Source of the DNA: CAJPSE01 sp963514535
GTDB lineage: Bacteria; Synergistota; Synergistia; Synergistales; Aminobacteriaceae
Length of the DNA: 14,949 bases
Direction: 5' to 3'
Assembly: GCA_963514535.1 (NCBI GenBank)
Contig: CAUPUB010000054.1
Span: 1 to 14,949 of the forward strand
Shown here: positions 1 to 8,361 of the stretch, in pieces
How the letters are laid out: every line of letters starts with the position of its first letter
How positions within the stretch are numbered: the stretch's first letter is position 1
Notes under the pieces: model-generated
Databases searched by the model: none
Told to the model about the DNA's origin: nothing
Seen by the model: only the letters and a program-made list of their open reading frames with translations
Translations under genes and position numbers: made by a program

Positions 1-27
1 TGTTGCTGTAAGATGATTGCAACCCAT
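1..27 (-). CDS. Possible start of a transposase gene (IS30-like), truncated by the window edge
   Basis: Only nine codons are visible on the - strand, reading M-G-C-N-H-L-T-A-T and continuing past position 1. The ATG (27-25) is preceded by AAGGAG (complement of 38-43) with a 10-base gap, a credible ribosome binding site. Many IS30-family transposases begin with a short stretch containing H-L-T followed by an acidic ERE-type sequence, and the start of this one fits. The end-like repeat at 115-142 lies about 90 bases upstream, where the end of an insertion sequence would be expected. The identification rests on a very short peptide plus this context, so it is tentative. It could equally be an unrelated small gene. 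Confidence 0.3.
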
Positions 28-114
28 GGGTGTCAGTCTCCTTCGCTGTTTGTGCCTGCAAAACTCATTTACCGCGAATAACTGCCACTTGTGGGCCTTT
101 TTTATCTCCTCTCT

Positions 115-142
115 CCCCCCACTGTTGCATTTAGAGTGTACA
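115..142. repeat. Left copy of a 25-bp direct repeat, probable insertion-sequence end
   Basis: CCCCCC followed by ACTGTTGCATTTAGAGTGT (115-139) recurs exactly at 14663-14687. Similarity continues about 9 more bases with two mismatches (ACAGCCAA here, GCATCCAA there). Read on the - strand it starts TGTACAC and runs to GCAACAGT. From memory, this TG(T)A...GCAACAG layout resembles the terminal inverted repeats of IS30-family elements. The candidate transposase start on the - strand lies inside relative to this end, so this copy would be the transposase-upstream end of an element extending left out of the window. Confidence 0.6.
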
Positions 143-262
143 GCCAAGCCTTAAATCATTGATGGATTTTATTTTGACGCATGTTATAGTATTATTGGAC
201 TTTTATAAACAAGAACAGGGCTGACGGGTGCGGGCGGCTGAAGTGTCGAAACAGGGATCATA
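143..262 (+). promoter_or_regulatory. AT-rich leader with candidate extended -10 promoter for the operon
   Basis: The stretch between the left repeat and the first gene has a markedly AT-rich part (about 150-210). TGTTATAGT at 182-190 matches an extended -10 element (TG-n-TATAAT) with one mismatch. The nearest -35-like hexamer, TTGATG at 159-164, has a 20-base spacer, which is longer than ideal; TTGACG at 174-179 is too close to pair with it. A start near position 197 would give a leader of roughly 65 bases. AGGGA at 253-257 is the ribosome binding site for the first ATG. No operator palindrome stands out. No other good promoter candidate was noticed at the gene junctions, which overlap or are at most 23 bp. 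Confidence 0.4.
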
Positions 263-1534
263 ATGATGAGCAGACGGCTTAATTTCATAGATTTGTTTGC
301 CGGAGCGGGAGGTCTGTCCGAGGGCTTTATTCGGGCGGGCTTTCTTCCGCTTGCTCATGTGGAGATGGGACGATACGCCTGCGAGACGCTCCGAACGAGG
401 ACAGCCTATCATTATCTGCGAAGACATCGCCGGGCCTCCGGCATGAGACTGTATCGCGCTTATGAACGCGGTGTAATCCCCCGTGAGGAACTGCTGAAAA
501 GCGTCCCACCGGAATGCCTGGACTCCGTCCTGTGCGCCGAGATGTCCGCGGAGACCATCGGCGACATCTTCAGCCGTATTGACGGACTTATGGCTTCCAA
601 TGATGCTGGAGCCGTGGACCTCATCATCGGCGGGCCACCCTGCCAGGCCTACTCCGTAGTGGGACGGGCACAGACCAGCCACATGACGATCCCCATGGAA
701 AAGGACCCCAGGAATACGCTGTACCTCATGTATATGAGGTTCATCAACCGTTATCAGCCCGCGATGTTCGTCTTTGAAAACGTCCAGGGCATCACCACGG
801 CCAGGGGCGGAGAGGTCTATAAAAACCTCAAGAGCGGCCTGCGCAGGGCAGGATACGAGATCGACTGCCGGGAGCAGAACGCAATGAACTTCAACGTTTT
901 GCAGAGCCGGGCGCGGATGATCATCATCGGCTGGAGAAAGGGGACGAAATATCATTATCCTGACTTCAATCGAACCACCCCTGATGCCTTGGTGCAGGAC
1001 CTGCTTTCTGATCTCCCTCCTGTGGCCCGTGGCGAGACGGAAAACGAATACAGCGTCGATTATGCAAACGCCAGCGCCTATGTCCGAGAGCATCATATCC
1101 GGGAAGAGGGCGACGTTCTCACGCACCACACAGCCCGGCCCAACACGGAGCGGGACGTCAAGATATACCGCCTGGCTATTGAGGCCTGGCAGAGTGGGCG
1201 TCGTCTGAAGTACACTGAGCTGCCGCCGGAACTCCAGACGCACCGGAACCATACTTCCTTCAAGGATCGTTTCAAGGTCGTGGAAGGCGACCGTAAATTC
1301 TGCCACACGGTGGTAGCGCACCTTTCAAAGGACGGTCATTACTTCATCCACCCCGACATCCGGCAGTGCCGCTCCATCACCGTGCGCGAGGCGGCCAGAT
1401 TGCAGTCCTTTCCGGATAATTACTACTTTGAGGGGCCCAGGACCTCGCAATTTGTGCAGATCGGCAACGCTGTGCCTCCCCTTATGGCGGAGCGCATTGC
1501 AGGAAACATCAAAGCGCAGCTGGAGAGCAGGTGA
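263..1534 (+). CDS. dcm: DNA (cytosine-5)-methyltransferase
   Basis: This 423-residue protein transfers a methyl group from S-adenosylmethionine to carbon 5 of cytosine in a DNA site that cannot be read from the sequence. The usual motifs are all present and in order: motif I F-A-G-A-G-G (12-17), motif IV G-G-P-P-C-Q with catalytic Cys127, motif VI E-N-V (172-174), motif VIII Q-S-R-A-R (214-218), a variable target-recognition stretch, motif IX (R-S-I-T-V-R-E-A-A-R-L-Q-S-F-P) and motif X (Q-I-G-N-A-V-P-P). The segment between motifs I and IV is long (about 105 residues) and basic. Start: ATG 263, with AGGGA five bases before it; ATG 266 is an alternative. It heads the operon, and its stop overlaps the next start (GTGA). 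Class 2 DISARM has a cytosine methylase (DrmMII), but here the rest looks like class 1. The downstream Vsr gene fits a 5mC-making enzyme. Confidence 0.95.
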   Translation: MMSRRLNFIDLFAGAGGLSEGFIRAGFLPLAHVEMGRYACETLRTRTAYHYLRRHRRASGMRLYRAYERGVIPREELLKSVPPECLDSVLCAEMSAETIGDIFSRIDGLMASNDAGAVDLIIGGPPCQAYSVVGRAQTSHMTIPMEKDPRNTLYLMYMRFINRYQPAMFVFENVQGITTARGGEVYKNLKSGLRRAGYEIDCREQNAMNFNVLQSRARMIIIGWRKGTKYHYPDFNRTTPDALVQDLLSDLPPVARGETENEYSVDYANASAYVREHHIREEGDVLTHHTARPNTERDVKIYRLAIEAWQSGRRLKYTELPPELQTHRNHTSFKDRFKVVEGDRKFCHTVVAHLSKDGHYFIHPDIRQCRSITVREAARLQSFPDNYYFEGPRTSQFVQIGNAVPPLMAERIAGNIKAQLESR

Positions 1535-4155
1535 ACCGGATGGGCGCGCTGAGAGAGGCATACGCGGAGATCATGCGGCAATATCTGAAGCAGAGTCCCT
1601 TCTTCTGCCTAAAAAACTCCAACATCGACATCAACCCCCATCAGGTTGAGGCTTTCGTCTTCGCCCTCGCTGCGCTGAAGTCCGGCGGCGCCATCCTCGC
1701 CGATGAGGTTGGACTGGGAAAGACCATCGAGGCCGGCCTTGTGATGAAGTTTCTGTTGTTGAGTGGCCGCCACCACAGGCTGCTCCTTATCATGCCCTCC
1801 AACCTCAGGAAACAGTGGCAGGTAGAGCTTGAGGAGAAATTCGACATCCCCTCCATCATCGTTGACGGCGCGAATATCGACAAATACAGGGAGGTCATAA
1901 AAAAGGAGGCGGCGGTAATCATCGTCTCCTACAACTTTGCCGCGCGGCAGAAGGACATGCTGGCGCGCACAGCCTGGGACTGCTGCGTCTTTGACGAGGC
2001 CCACCGGATGCGGAACGTCCACAAAGGCGGCGCAAAGGTGGCCGGGGCCGTTCAGGAACTCACGCACCGGATACCCAAGGTCATGTTGACGGCCACGCCG
2101 ATGCAGAACTCGCTTCTGGATCTTTACGGGCTGGTGCAGTTCATCGACGGGAGGATATTTTACGACTGCCGCGTCTTCTCCGAACGGTACATCAGAAATG
2201 AGATGTACGACAACCTTCGGGAGCAGCTGCGCTCCGTCATACAGAGGACGCTGCGCAGCGAGGCAGCCGGATACATGCAGTTCCCCGGTCGCCGCGAGAT
2301 CACCGTCAACTTCAGCCTCTCACCAGCCGAACTGGAACTCTACATGCGCATCACACAGTATCTCCAGAAGGCGATCCTTTATGCCCTGCCCGGCCAGCGC
2401 CGGGCGCTGATCACCTCCGTTATCCGCAAGCTGCTGGCCTCCTCCAGCGCCGCCGTGGCTGAGACCTTCGAGGTGCTGAAGAAGCGGCTCGCGTCGCTGA
2501 GGGAGTCCACGCGAATGGAGACCGCAGATGAAAGTCTGAGTTTCTTCTTCAATTTCATTGAGGACGAAGACCTTGACGGAGATGGGGAAGGAGAGCCCGA
2601 CGCCGGCGAACTCTACCCCAGGGAGCGCGTGAACGATTTTATCCAGCACGAGATCGACGAGGTGGACGCCATCATCAAAAACGCGGCAGGCATCGCCCAC
2701 AACGCCAAGATGACGGCCCTGAAAAAGGCTCTTTCCATCGCCTTTGATAGCCAGAGAAAGTCCGGCATCGCGGAGAAGGCCGTGGTCTTCACAGAGTCTC
2801 TGAGGACACAGAAGTACATTCAGGAGGAGCTGGCCGCCGCCGGATACGACGGGGAAATCCTGATGTTCAACGGCTCTCCCGGAGACCCGACGGCCAACGC
2901 CATATACCGTGCCTGGAGTTACAGGAACCGGAACAGGGCCGCAGGCAGCCGCAGCGTGGAGATAAAAAATGCCATCGTAGAGGCATTTCGGGACGAGTAC
3001 CGCATCCTCCTGGTTACGGACGCCGGCTCAGAGGGGCTGAACCTGCAGTTCTGCAACACCGTGATCAACTATGACCTGCCTTGGAATCCCCAGAAGATTG
3101 AGCAGCGCATCGGCCGCTGTCACCGCTATGGGCAGAAGAACGACGTGGCCGTCATCAACCTCCTGAACACGCAGAACGAGGCAGACCGGCGCGTGTATGA
3201 GATACTGTCCGGCAAGTTTGAACTCTTTCAGGGGGTGTTCGGCACCTCTGACAGGGCGATCGGACTTCTGGAGAGCGGAAACGACTTTGAAAAACGCGTG
3301 GCGCAGATATACCAGGAATGCAGGACGGCGGCGGACTTCACGCGGGAGTTCAACTCCCTGGAGCGGGAGCTGGACCGCAAAAAAGGCGTGAAGCTGCGGG
3401 GACTTCGCACTCTCCTCACGAACATGACCGGAGAGGAGCATCAGGCGGAGTTCCAAAAGATCCTTTCGGACTTGGAGCGATTCCGGGATGACCTTGAATA
3501 CTGGTCTGGGGGCGAAATGGAGGAACAGCAGCAGAGCTGTCCGCTTTTGATGCGGGCGGCCTCCGGCCTGCCCGGCGTTCCCGGGGCCGGGTATCTGCTG
3601 ATCGGCAGCTACAGCCAGGGAGGGCGCATCGTGTCGCCGGTGTGTCAGCTCATGAGGGAGGATGGAACCTTCCACGACCTCTCAGGGGAGGAGATACGCC
3701 GCGTGCTTGAGGCGCTGGAAGACGACAGCCTGAGTGAGGCCGTGCCCGGCGACATTCCCCTGCCGGAAATGACCCGGGCCCTTGGCGACAGGCTGTATCA
3801 GTTTCTGTCCGGGCTGAACCGTGATGCCATCGAGCAAAACCGCCGGAAGCTGGAGAACTGGGTCTGTTTGCGGCGAGAGGACTACATCCTCCAGAGCCGC
3901 GACACCTCCAAACGGGAGGAGCTGGAGGCGGCCTGTGAGGCGGAGACGAACTTCCAGCTTAAGATACGCCTGAAGAAGCAGATCGAGGAGCTTCAACAGG
4001 CGGCGCAGAGGCAGCAGCAGGAGTTTCACAACGTCATGAGCGGCATTGAGGCAGAAGCCGCCGCCATGCAGCGGGAATTTGAAGATGGGCTTATGGCGCA
4101 GCCGCAGCTTTTTTTGAGGACGGTCGTCAGATTTCAGGAGGCATTACGGTCATGA
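1531..4155 (+). CDS. drmD: SNF2/RapA-like helicase, DrmD-type DISARM component
   Basis: This 874-residue protein is a superfamily 2 ATPase of the SNF2/RapA type, expected to translocate on double-stranded DNA. Visible motifs are Walker A D-E-V-G-L-G-K-T (58-65), DEAH box 155-158, T-A-T-P (187-190) followed by Q-N-S-L-L-D-L-Y-G-L, and, in the second lobe, S-E-G-L-N-L-Q, the D-L-P-W-N-P motif (515-520) and the arginine-finger segment Q-R-I-G-R-C-H-R (525-532). After the motor come about 300 residues with no recognised domain. Their end (roughly 780-855) is rich in Glu, Gln, Lys and Arg and probably forms a coiled coil. Start: GTG 1531 overlaps the previous stop and has GGAG five bases upstream; ATG 1540 has a poorly spaced site. 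In class 1 DISARM a helicase of this kind, DrmD, accompanies an adenine methylase. The DrmD name rests on architecture and context, not on an alignment. Confidence 0.85.
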   Translation: MNRMGALREAYAEIMRQYLKQSPFFCLKNSNIDINPHQVEAFVFALAALKSGGAILADEVGLGKTIEAGLVMKFLLLSGRHHRLLLIMPSNLRKQWQVELEEKFDIPSIIVDGANIDKYREVIKKEAAVIIVSYNFAARQKDMLARTAWDCCVFDEAHRMRNVHKGGAKVAGAVQELTHRIPKVMLTATPMQNSLLDLYGLVQFIDGRIFYDCRVFSERYIRNEMYDNLREQLRSVIQRTLRSEAAGYMQFPGRREITVNFSLSPAELELYMRITQYLQKAILYALPGQRRALITSVIRKLLASSSAAVAETFEVLKKRLASLRESTRMETADESLSFFFNFIEDEDLDGDGEGEPDAGELYPRERVNDFIQHEIDEVDAIIKNAAGIAHNAKMTALKKALSIAFDSQRKSGIAEKAVVFTESLRTQKYIQEELAAAGYDGEILMFNGSPGDPTANAIYRAWSYRNRNRAAGSRSVEIKNAIVEAFRDEYRILLVTDAGSEGLNLQFCNTVINYDLPWNPQKIEQRIGRCHRYGQKNDVAVINLLNTQNEADRRVYEILSGKFELFQGVFGTSDRAIGLLESGNDFEKRVAQIYQECRTAADFTREFNSLERELDRKKGVKLRGLRTLLTNMTGEEHQAEFQKILSDLERFRDDLEYWSGGEMEEQQQSCPLLMRAASGLPGVPGAGYLLIGSYSQGGRIVSPVCQLMREDGTFHDLSGEEIRRVLEALEDDSLSEAVPGDIPLPEMTRALGDRLYQFLSGLNRDAIEQNRRKLENWVCLRREDYILQSRDTSKREELEAACEAETNFQLKIRLKKQIEELQQAAQRQQQEFHNVMSGIEAEAAAMQREFEDGLMAQPQLFLRTVVRFQEALRS

Positions 4156-5684
4156 TCAAAAAGGGGAAGCTGGAACTCACCTGGGTGGGCAAATATGAGG
4201 AGCGGGCCCTTGAACCCCGCATCCTGATGGAGGACAGGGAGAAGTCCTACGGCGCCCCGGACACCGGCAACATGCTGATCCACGGGGACAACCTGCTTGC
4301 CCTGAGGGCCCTGGAGCAGGAGTTCACGGGGAAGGTGAAGTGCATCTACATCGACCCGCCGTATAATACCGGCGCGGCTTTTGAGCACTATGACGATAAT
4401 CTGGAACACAGCCAGTGGTTGAACCTGATGCGCCCACGATTGGAACTGCTGTGGACACTCCTTGCTAACGATGGAAGTATATGGATCAGCATAGACAACG
4501 ACGAAGAACACTACCTAAAAATTCTTTGTGACGAGATTTTCGGAAGGAAGAATTTTATGACTTCGTGTACTTGGCAACAAAGGACAACGCGGGAAAACCG
4601 AAAGGCATTCTCCGAGGATTGCGAGCGCATTTTAATTTACTGTGTTCATCCAGAAAAATTTACAGAGACACGAAATACATTAGCGCTTTCAAAGGCAGTG
4701 AAATTAAGATATAAAAATCCAGATAACGATCCGAGAGGCCCATGGCAATCCGTTTCAGTCAATGCACAAGGGGGGCATGGGACAGCAAGTCAATTTTATG
4801 ATTTTGTTGCTCCGAGCGGAAAAATCCATAAACTCCCTGCAGGAAGATGCTGGCTTTATACATGGCCAGTAATGCAACAAATGATTACAGATAATCGTAT
4901 CTGGTTTGGTACATCGGGACAAAATGCACCACGTGAAAAAAAATTTTTATCAGAGGCAAAGGTTGGCTTAACGCCTAATACACTTTGGCTGGCAGACGAT
5001 GTAGGGACAAATGATGCTGCAAAAAAAGAAATCATCGCGTTGTTTGGAGATAATGTTTTTGATACTCCTAAACCGGAACGCCTTATCCAACGCATTATCC
5101 ATATTGCCTCCAACCCCGGCGACCTTGTCCTGGATTCCTTCCTGGGTTCCGGCACGACGGCGGCCGTGGCTCAGAAGATGGGCCGACGCTGGATCGGCAT
5201 TGAGCTCGGCGACCAGGCCTACAGCCACTGCAAGACGCGGCTGGACAAGGTCATCGACGGCGAGCAGGGCGGCATATCCAACGAGGTCAACTGGCACGGC
5301 GGCGGCGGCTACCGCTTCTATGAACTGGCCGACCCGCTGCTGGTGAAAAGCCCCGTCCTGCCCGTACACCAGGTCAATCCAAAGTATACCTGGGCAATGG
5401 TGGCGGAGGCCGTCTGCAAGATCGAGGGCTTTATCTACGCCCCCTCCGGGGACTTTCAGGGGCATTCCTCGGAAAAACGCTTCATCCACGTGACGCGGGA
5501 GTTCGTGAACAGCCGCTACATCACCTCCGTGATGAAGACCCTTGGGGAGGATCAGGCGCTCCTGATCTATTGCATAAAATTCCAGGCGCGGATGAGGCTT
5601 CCGGAAAACGTCGAGATCAAAAGGATACCAAAGGATCTGCTGGACCGGTGCGACTTTGGCGCAGAAAGCGAGGCGGAGGAATGA
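4152..5684 (+). CDS. mod: Type III-like DNA (adenine-N6) methyltransferase, Mod subunit
   Basis: This 510-residue protein has the beta-class order of amino-methyltransferases: catalytic D-P-P-Y at 68-71 (followed by N-T-G) comes before the AdoMet-binding motif L-D-S-F-L-G-S-G-T-T (327-336). That layout, with a variable middle as target recognition domain and a roughly 125-residue C-terminal region, matches Mod of type III restriction-modification systems, though somewhat shorter than many. It would methylate adenine in one strand of an asymmetric site and form a complex with the Res encoded next. Start: ATG 4152 overlaps the drmD stop (ATGA), with AGGAGG at 4136-4141. The methylase of class 1 DISARM (DrmMI) is, as I recall, a larger protein of another subfamily, so this appears to be a substitute. 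Anomaly: codons for about residues 97-314 are far more AT-rich than either end (see findings). It contains A8 (4936-4943) and A7 (5021-5027) runs. Confidence 0.92.
   Translation: MIKKGKLELTWVGKYEERALEPRILMEDREKSYGAPDTGNMLIHGDNLLALRALEQEFTGKVKCIYIDPPYNTGAAFEHYDDNLEHSQWLNLMRPRLELLWTLLANDGSIWISIDNDEEHYLKILCDEIFGRKNFMTSCTWQQRTTRENRKAFSEDCERILIYCVHPEKFTETRNTLALSKAVKLRYKNPDNDPRGPWQSVSVNAQGGHGTASQFYDFVAPSGKIHKLPAGRCWLYTWPVMQQMITDNRIWFGTSGQNAPREKKFLSEAKVGLTPNTLWLADDVGTNDAAKKEIIALFGDNVFDTPKPERLIQRIIHIASNPGDLVLDSFLGSGTTAAVAQKMGRRWIGIELGDQAYSHCKTRLDKVIDGEQGGISNEVNWHGGGGYRFYELADPLLVKSPVLPVHQVNPKYTWAMVAEAVCKIEGFIYAPSGDFQGHSSEKRFIHVTREFVNSRYITSVMKTLGEDQALLIYCIKFQARMRLPENVEIKRIPKDLLDRCDFGAESEAEE
4440..5095 (+). 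other. AT-rich mosaic segment in mod, probable imported target recognition domain
   Basis: Hand counts give 21/60 G+C for 4621-4680, 24/60 for 4681-4740 and 21/60 for 4921-4980, against 41/60 for 5161-5220 just after the segment. The change is abrupt on both sides: near 4440 shortly after the D-P-P-Y motif region, and near 5095 just before the L-D-S-F-L-G-S-G-T-T motif. The reading frame runs through unbroken. The segment therefore corresponds to the variable recognition domain between the two conserved catalytic blocks. Boundaries are estimates to within about 30 bases. Confidence 0.75.
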
Positions 5685-8350
5685 GCGTTCCTGAGAGGAT
5701 CAAGTGGGCGATGAGCCTGCGGGCGCCCCAGTTTGAGGCGCTGAAATGCCTTGACGCCATCAGCGGCGGGCTGGAGTATAAGACCTGCGGTAAGGAGGAG
5801 GCGGAGCGGACAGCGTCACAAAACTGCCAGACGCCGCACCCCGTCTCCGTGGACAGGGAGTTCAGCTTCCCTTCCTTCTGCTTCGACATGACCACGGGCA
5901 TCGGCAAGACGCGCCTCATGGGGGCCTGCATCTACTATCTTTATAAGACGAAAGGGTATAAACACTTCTTCATCCTTGCACCCGGGAGCACCATCTACGA
6001 CAAGATGCGTCGGGAGGCGGAGCCAGGACACCCAAAGTACATGTTTCGCGGCCTGGAGGCGGAGATGGGCCGCCCAAGGGTGTTCTCCGGTGAGAACTAC
6101 CTGTCCTACCCCGTCCGGTTCGACCAGGGGGAGCTGTTCGTCGAGAAGGTCTCCGAGGTGCAGCTCTTCATCTTCAACATATCCAAAATCTTCACCAGGG
6201 GGGACGTTCAGTTCAAGTTCCACGCCTTCAACGAACACCTGGGGGCCTCCTTCGCCAGCGTGCTCCAGTCCTTTGACGACCTCGTGATCTGCATGGACGA
6301 GGCGCATCGCTATTACGCCCCGGCCTCAAAGACCGCCATCAACTACCTGAAGCCGGTCCTGGGGCTTGAGTTCACCGCCACGCCCAAGCCCACGAACAAA
6401 AACATCATCTTCCGCTACGGGCTGGAGGAAGGGGCGGGCCGGTTCCTGAAGATACCCGTCGTGACGGGCCGCACCAACACGGCGGGCTACTCCGCCGAGG
6501 ATATCGAGGAGATGAAGCTGAAGGACGGCATAAAACTCCACGAGCGGCGCAAGGCTGTGGTGTACAAGCACTGCGTTGACAACAACCTGGAGCAGGTGAA
6601 GCCCATTGTGCTGATCGCCTGCCGGGACACCGCGCACGCCCGCGCCATCAGGGACAGGATCGATTCGGACGCCTTCTTTGGCGGCCGCTATATCGGAAAG
6701 GTCATCGAGATCGACTCCAGCACCAGCGGGGCGGAGACGGACGAGAATATCCAGAAGCTGCTGACCATCGAGAAAAACGACAACCCCGTCGAGATCGTCC
6801 TGCACGTCTACAAGCTGAAGGAGGGCTGGGACGTGAATAACCTCTTTACCATCATCCCACTGAACGCCGCGAAGAGCGAAATCCTTGCGCTCCAGACCAT
6901 CGGGCGGGGCCTGCGGCTGCCCTTCGGGGAGATCACCGGCGTGGAGGAGCTGGACACGCTGGACATCGTCGCCCATGACCACTACCGTGAGATCATCGAC
7001 GACATCAAAAACAATCCGGTCTTCCGGCGACGGGACCTCGATGAGGACGAAATCCCCGACACGGAGACGGTGAACGTCCAGCCCGTCGTCGAGACAAAGC
7101 AGATCGACCTGTTCGACGAGGCATTGAAGGAGGCAAAGGTCAGGAGCTTCCAGTCCCTGGACTCGGAACAGTCCGTTGCAGAACTGTTTGATGCCTATCA
7201 GCGGGCGTTCGTCAAGAAGGCGCGCCGGGGACGCAGAGAGACGCCGGAGGGGCAGTTGAGCCTCTTCAACACGGAGGATCAGGGGACGGCCCTCAATGCA
7301 GGAGAGAACGCGGAACAGGCTCAGCCCGCCGCAGAGAGCCAGGATACGCAAGGGGAGAAGGGCGGCGGAGAGGCGTTTCTGCCCTATGCAAGGCACGAGT
7401 TCCAGAAGAAGGTGGAGGAGCTTCGCCGCGTGGCGATCTCCGTTCCGAAGATCAGCATCACCTGCAGCTCAAGCATCACCTTCAAGCCTTTCACAGTGAA
7501 GCGCAACATCATGGACTTCGACGTGGCGTCATCAAAGATTGAGAGATATGACGTGGTAAACGGTAAACTGTTGCAGTCGCTGGACGCGGACGCCCTGGTG
7601 GTGGACAATCCGGAGAACCTTCTGGCCTGTTCCCTGCTGGACTCCATATCGGAGTTGTCCTCCGACGATGCGGAGTTCATTCTGGATGTCGTGGATCAGT
7701 ACCTTACCCTGATCGATGGCACGGAGGAGGAGAAAAGAAAGATCGTGCGGCGGTACGCGACGATCATCGTCAACGACCTGCGGGATCAGATTTACGAGTC
7801 GAAGGACGAGCACGTGGAATTCGTTTACAGGGTTCAGCAGGATCTGATACTCTTCGGCAGGTTCGTCAAGAACATGAAGGAGAACGGACGACTGAACTTC
7901 CGGCGGGATGTCCCGGACAAAAAGAACATCCGGCAGTACCTGTTTGAGGGGTTCAAGAAGTCCTACTATCCGGAGAACGCCTTCGACAGCGACGACGAGC
8001 GCCGGTTTTCGGTCATCCTTGAGGAGGACGGGGAGGTCATCCGCTTCATCAAACCACCTCTCAACCAGCTGGGATTGTTCTACCGGGCAATGAAGCAGTA
8101 CACCCCGGACTTCCTGGTGGAGACGGCGGACAAAAAATACATGATCGAGGTGAAGGCCGCCAACCAGACGGACAACGAGGAGGTCATGGAAAAGGCCAGG
8201 GCGGCTCTTGTGTGGTGTGGATACGCCTCGGAGGTTGACGCCGACGACAAAACATGGGAGTACCGCCTGATCCCGGGGCAGGAAGTCCTGGTGGGAAATT
8301 CTTTCAAATACACGGTCGGCAGGGCGGTTTCCGTGCCTGATGCTCAATAA
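5681..8350 (+). CDS. res: Type III-like restriction subunit Res: DEAH helicase with C-terminal PD-D/ExK nuclease
   Basis: This 889-residue protein combines a superfamily 2 helicase motor with a nuclease, as in type III Res subunits. Motifs: Walker A T-T-G-I-G-K-T (71-77), DEAH box 206-209, T-A-T-P in the next motif, a W-D-V-N-N segment and Q-T-I-G-R-G-L-R-L-P in the second lobe. The end carries P-D-F (809-811) followed by E-V-K (823-825), the metal-binding core of PD-D/ExK nucleases; all three acidic or basic residues are present, so it is probably active. Between motor and nuclease (around residues 475-570) is a charged, Gln/Glu/Ala-rich stretch that looks like a flexible linker. Start: ATG 5681 overlaps the mod stop (ATGA). 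An upstream in-frame ATG at 5570 would add 37 Arg/Gly-rich residues read inside mod and is unlikely. Coupling to mod suggests a Mod-Res complex that cuts DNA at unmethylated sites. Confidence 0.9.
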   Translation: MSVPERIKWAMSLRAPQFEALKCLDAISGGLEYKTCGKEEAERTASQNCQTPHPVSVDREFSFPSFCFDMTTGIGKTRLMGACIYYLYKTKGYKHFFILAPGSTIYDKMRREAEPGHPKYMFRGLEAEMGRPRVFSGENYLSYPVRFDQGELFVEKVSEVQLFIFNISKIFTRGDVQFKFHAFNEHLGASFASVLQSFDDLVICMDEAHRYYAPASKTAINYLKPVLGLEFTATPKPTNKNIIFRYGLEEGAGRFLKIPVVTGRTNTAGYSAEDIEEMKLKDGIKLHERRKAVVYKHCVDNNLEQVKPIVLIACRDTAHARAIRDRIDSDAFFGGRYIGKVIEIDSSTSGAETDENIQKLLTIEKNDNPVEIVLHVYKLKEGWDVNNLFTIIPLNAAKSEILALQTIGRGLRLPFGEITGVEELDTLDIVAHDHYREIIDDIKNNPVFRRRDLDEDEIPDTETVNVQPVVETKQIDLFDEALKEAKVRSFQSLDSEQSVAELFDAYQRAFVKKARRGRRETPEGQLSLFNTEDQGTALNAGENAEQAQPAAESQDTQGEKGGGEAFLPYARHEFQKKVEELRRVAISVPKISITCSSSITFKPFTVKRNIMDFDVASSKIERYDVVNGKLLQSLDADALVVDNPENLLACSLLDSISELSSDDAEFILDVVDQYLTLIDGTEEEKRKIVRRYATIIVNDLRDQIYESKDEHVEFVYRVQQDLILFGRFVKNMKENGRLNFRRDVPDKKNIRQYLFEGFKKSYYPENAFDSDDERRFSVILEEDGEVIRFIKPPLNQLGLFYRAMKQYTPDFLVETADKKYMIEVKAANQTDNEEVMEKARAALVWCGYASEVDADDKTWEYRLIPGQEVLVGNSFKYTVGRAVSVPDAQ

Positions 8351-8361
8351 GGAGAATACTC

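Noticed and set aside
84..106. A small hairpin plus T-run (CCAC, GTGG, then six T) as a terminator
   Set aside because: The stem is only four base pairs with a two-base loop, too short to support a terminator call.
203..1321. A 372-codon open frame on the - strand opposite the cytosine methylase
   Set aside because: Its protein shows no family motif and it mirrors a gene whose every motif is present. Long antisense frames are expected in GC-rich coding DNA.
5570..5680. An upstream start for res that would add 37 residues
   Set aside because: The extension overlaps the end of mod by over 100 bases and is an Arg/Gly-rich out-of-frame reading. ATG 5681 makes the usual ATGA overlap.
6326..8347. 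Open frames of 356 and 271 codons on the - strand opposite res
   Set aside because: They are rich in Val, Leu, Asp and Arg in the pattern of shadow frames, have no recognisable domain, and lie opposite a clearly real gene.
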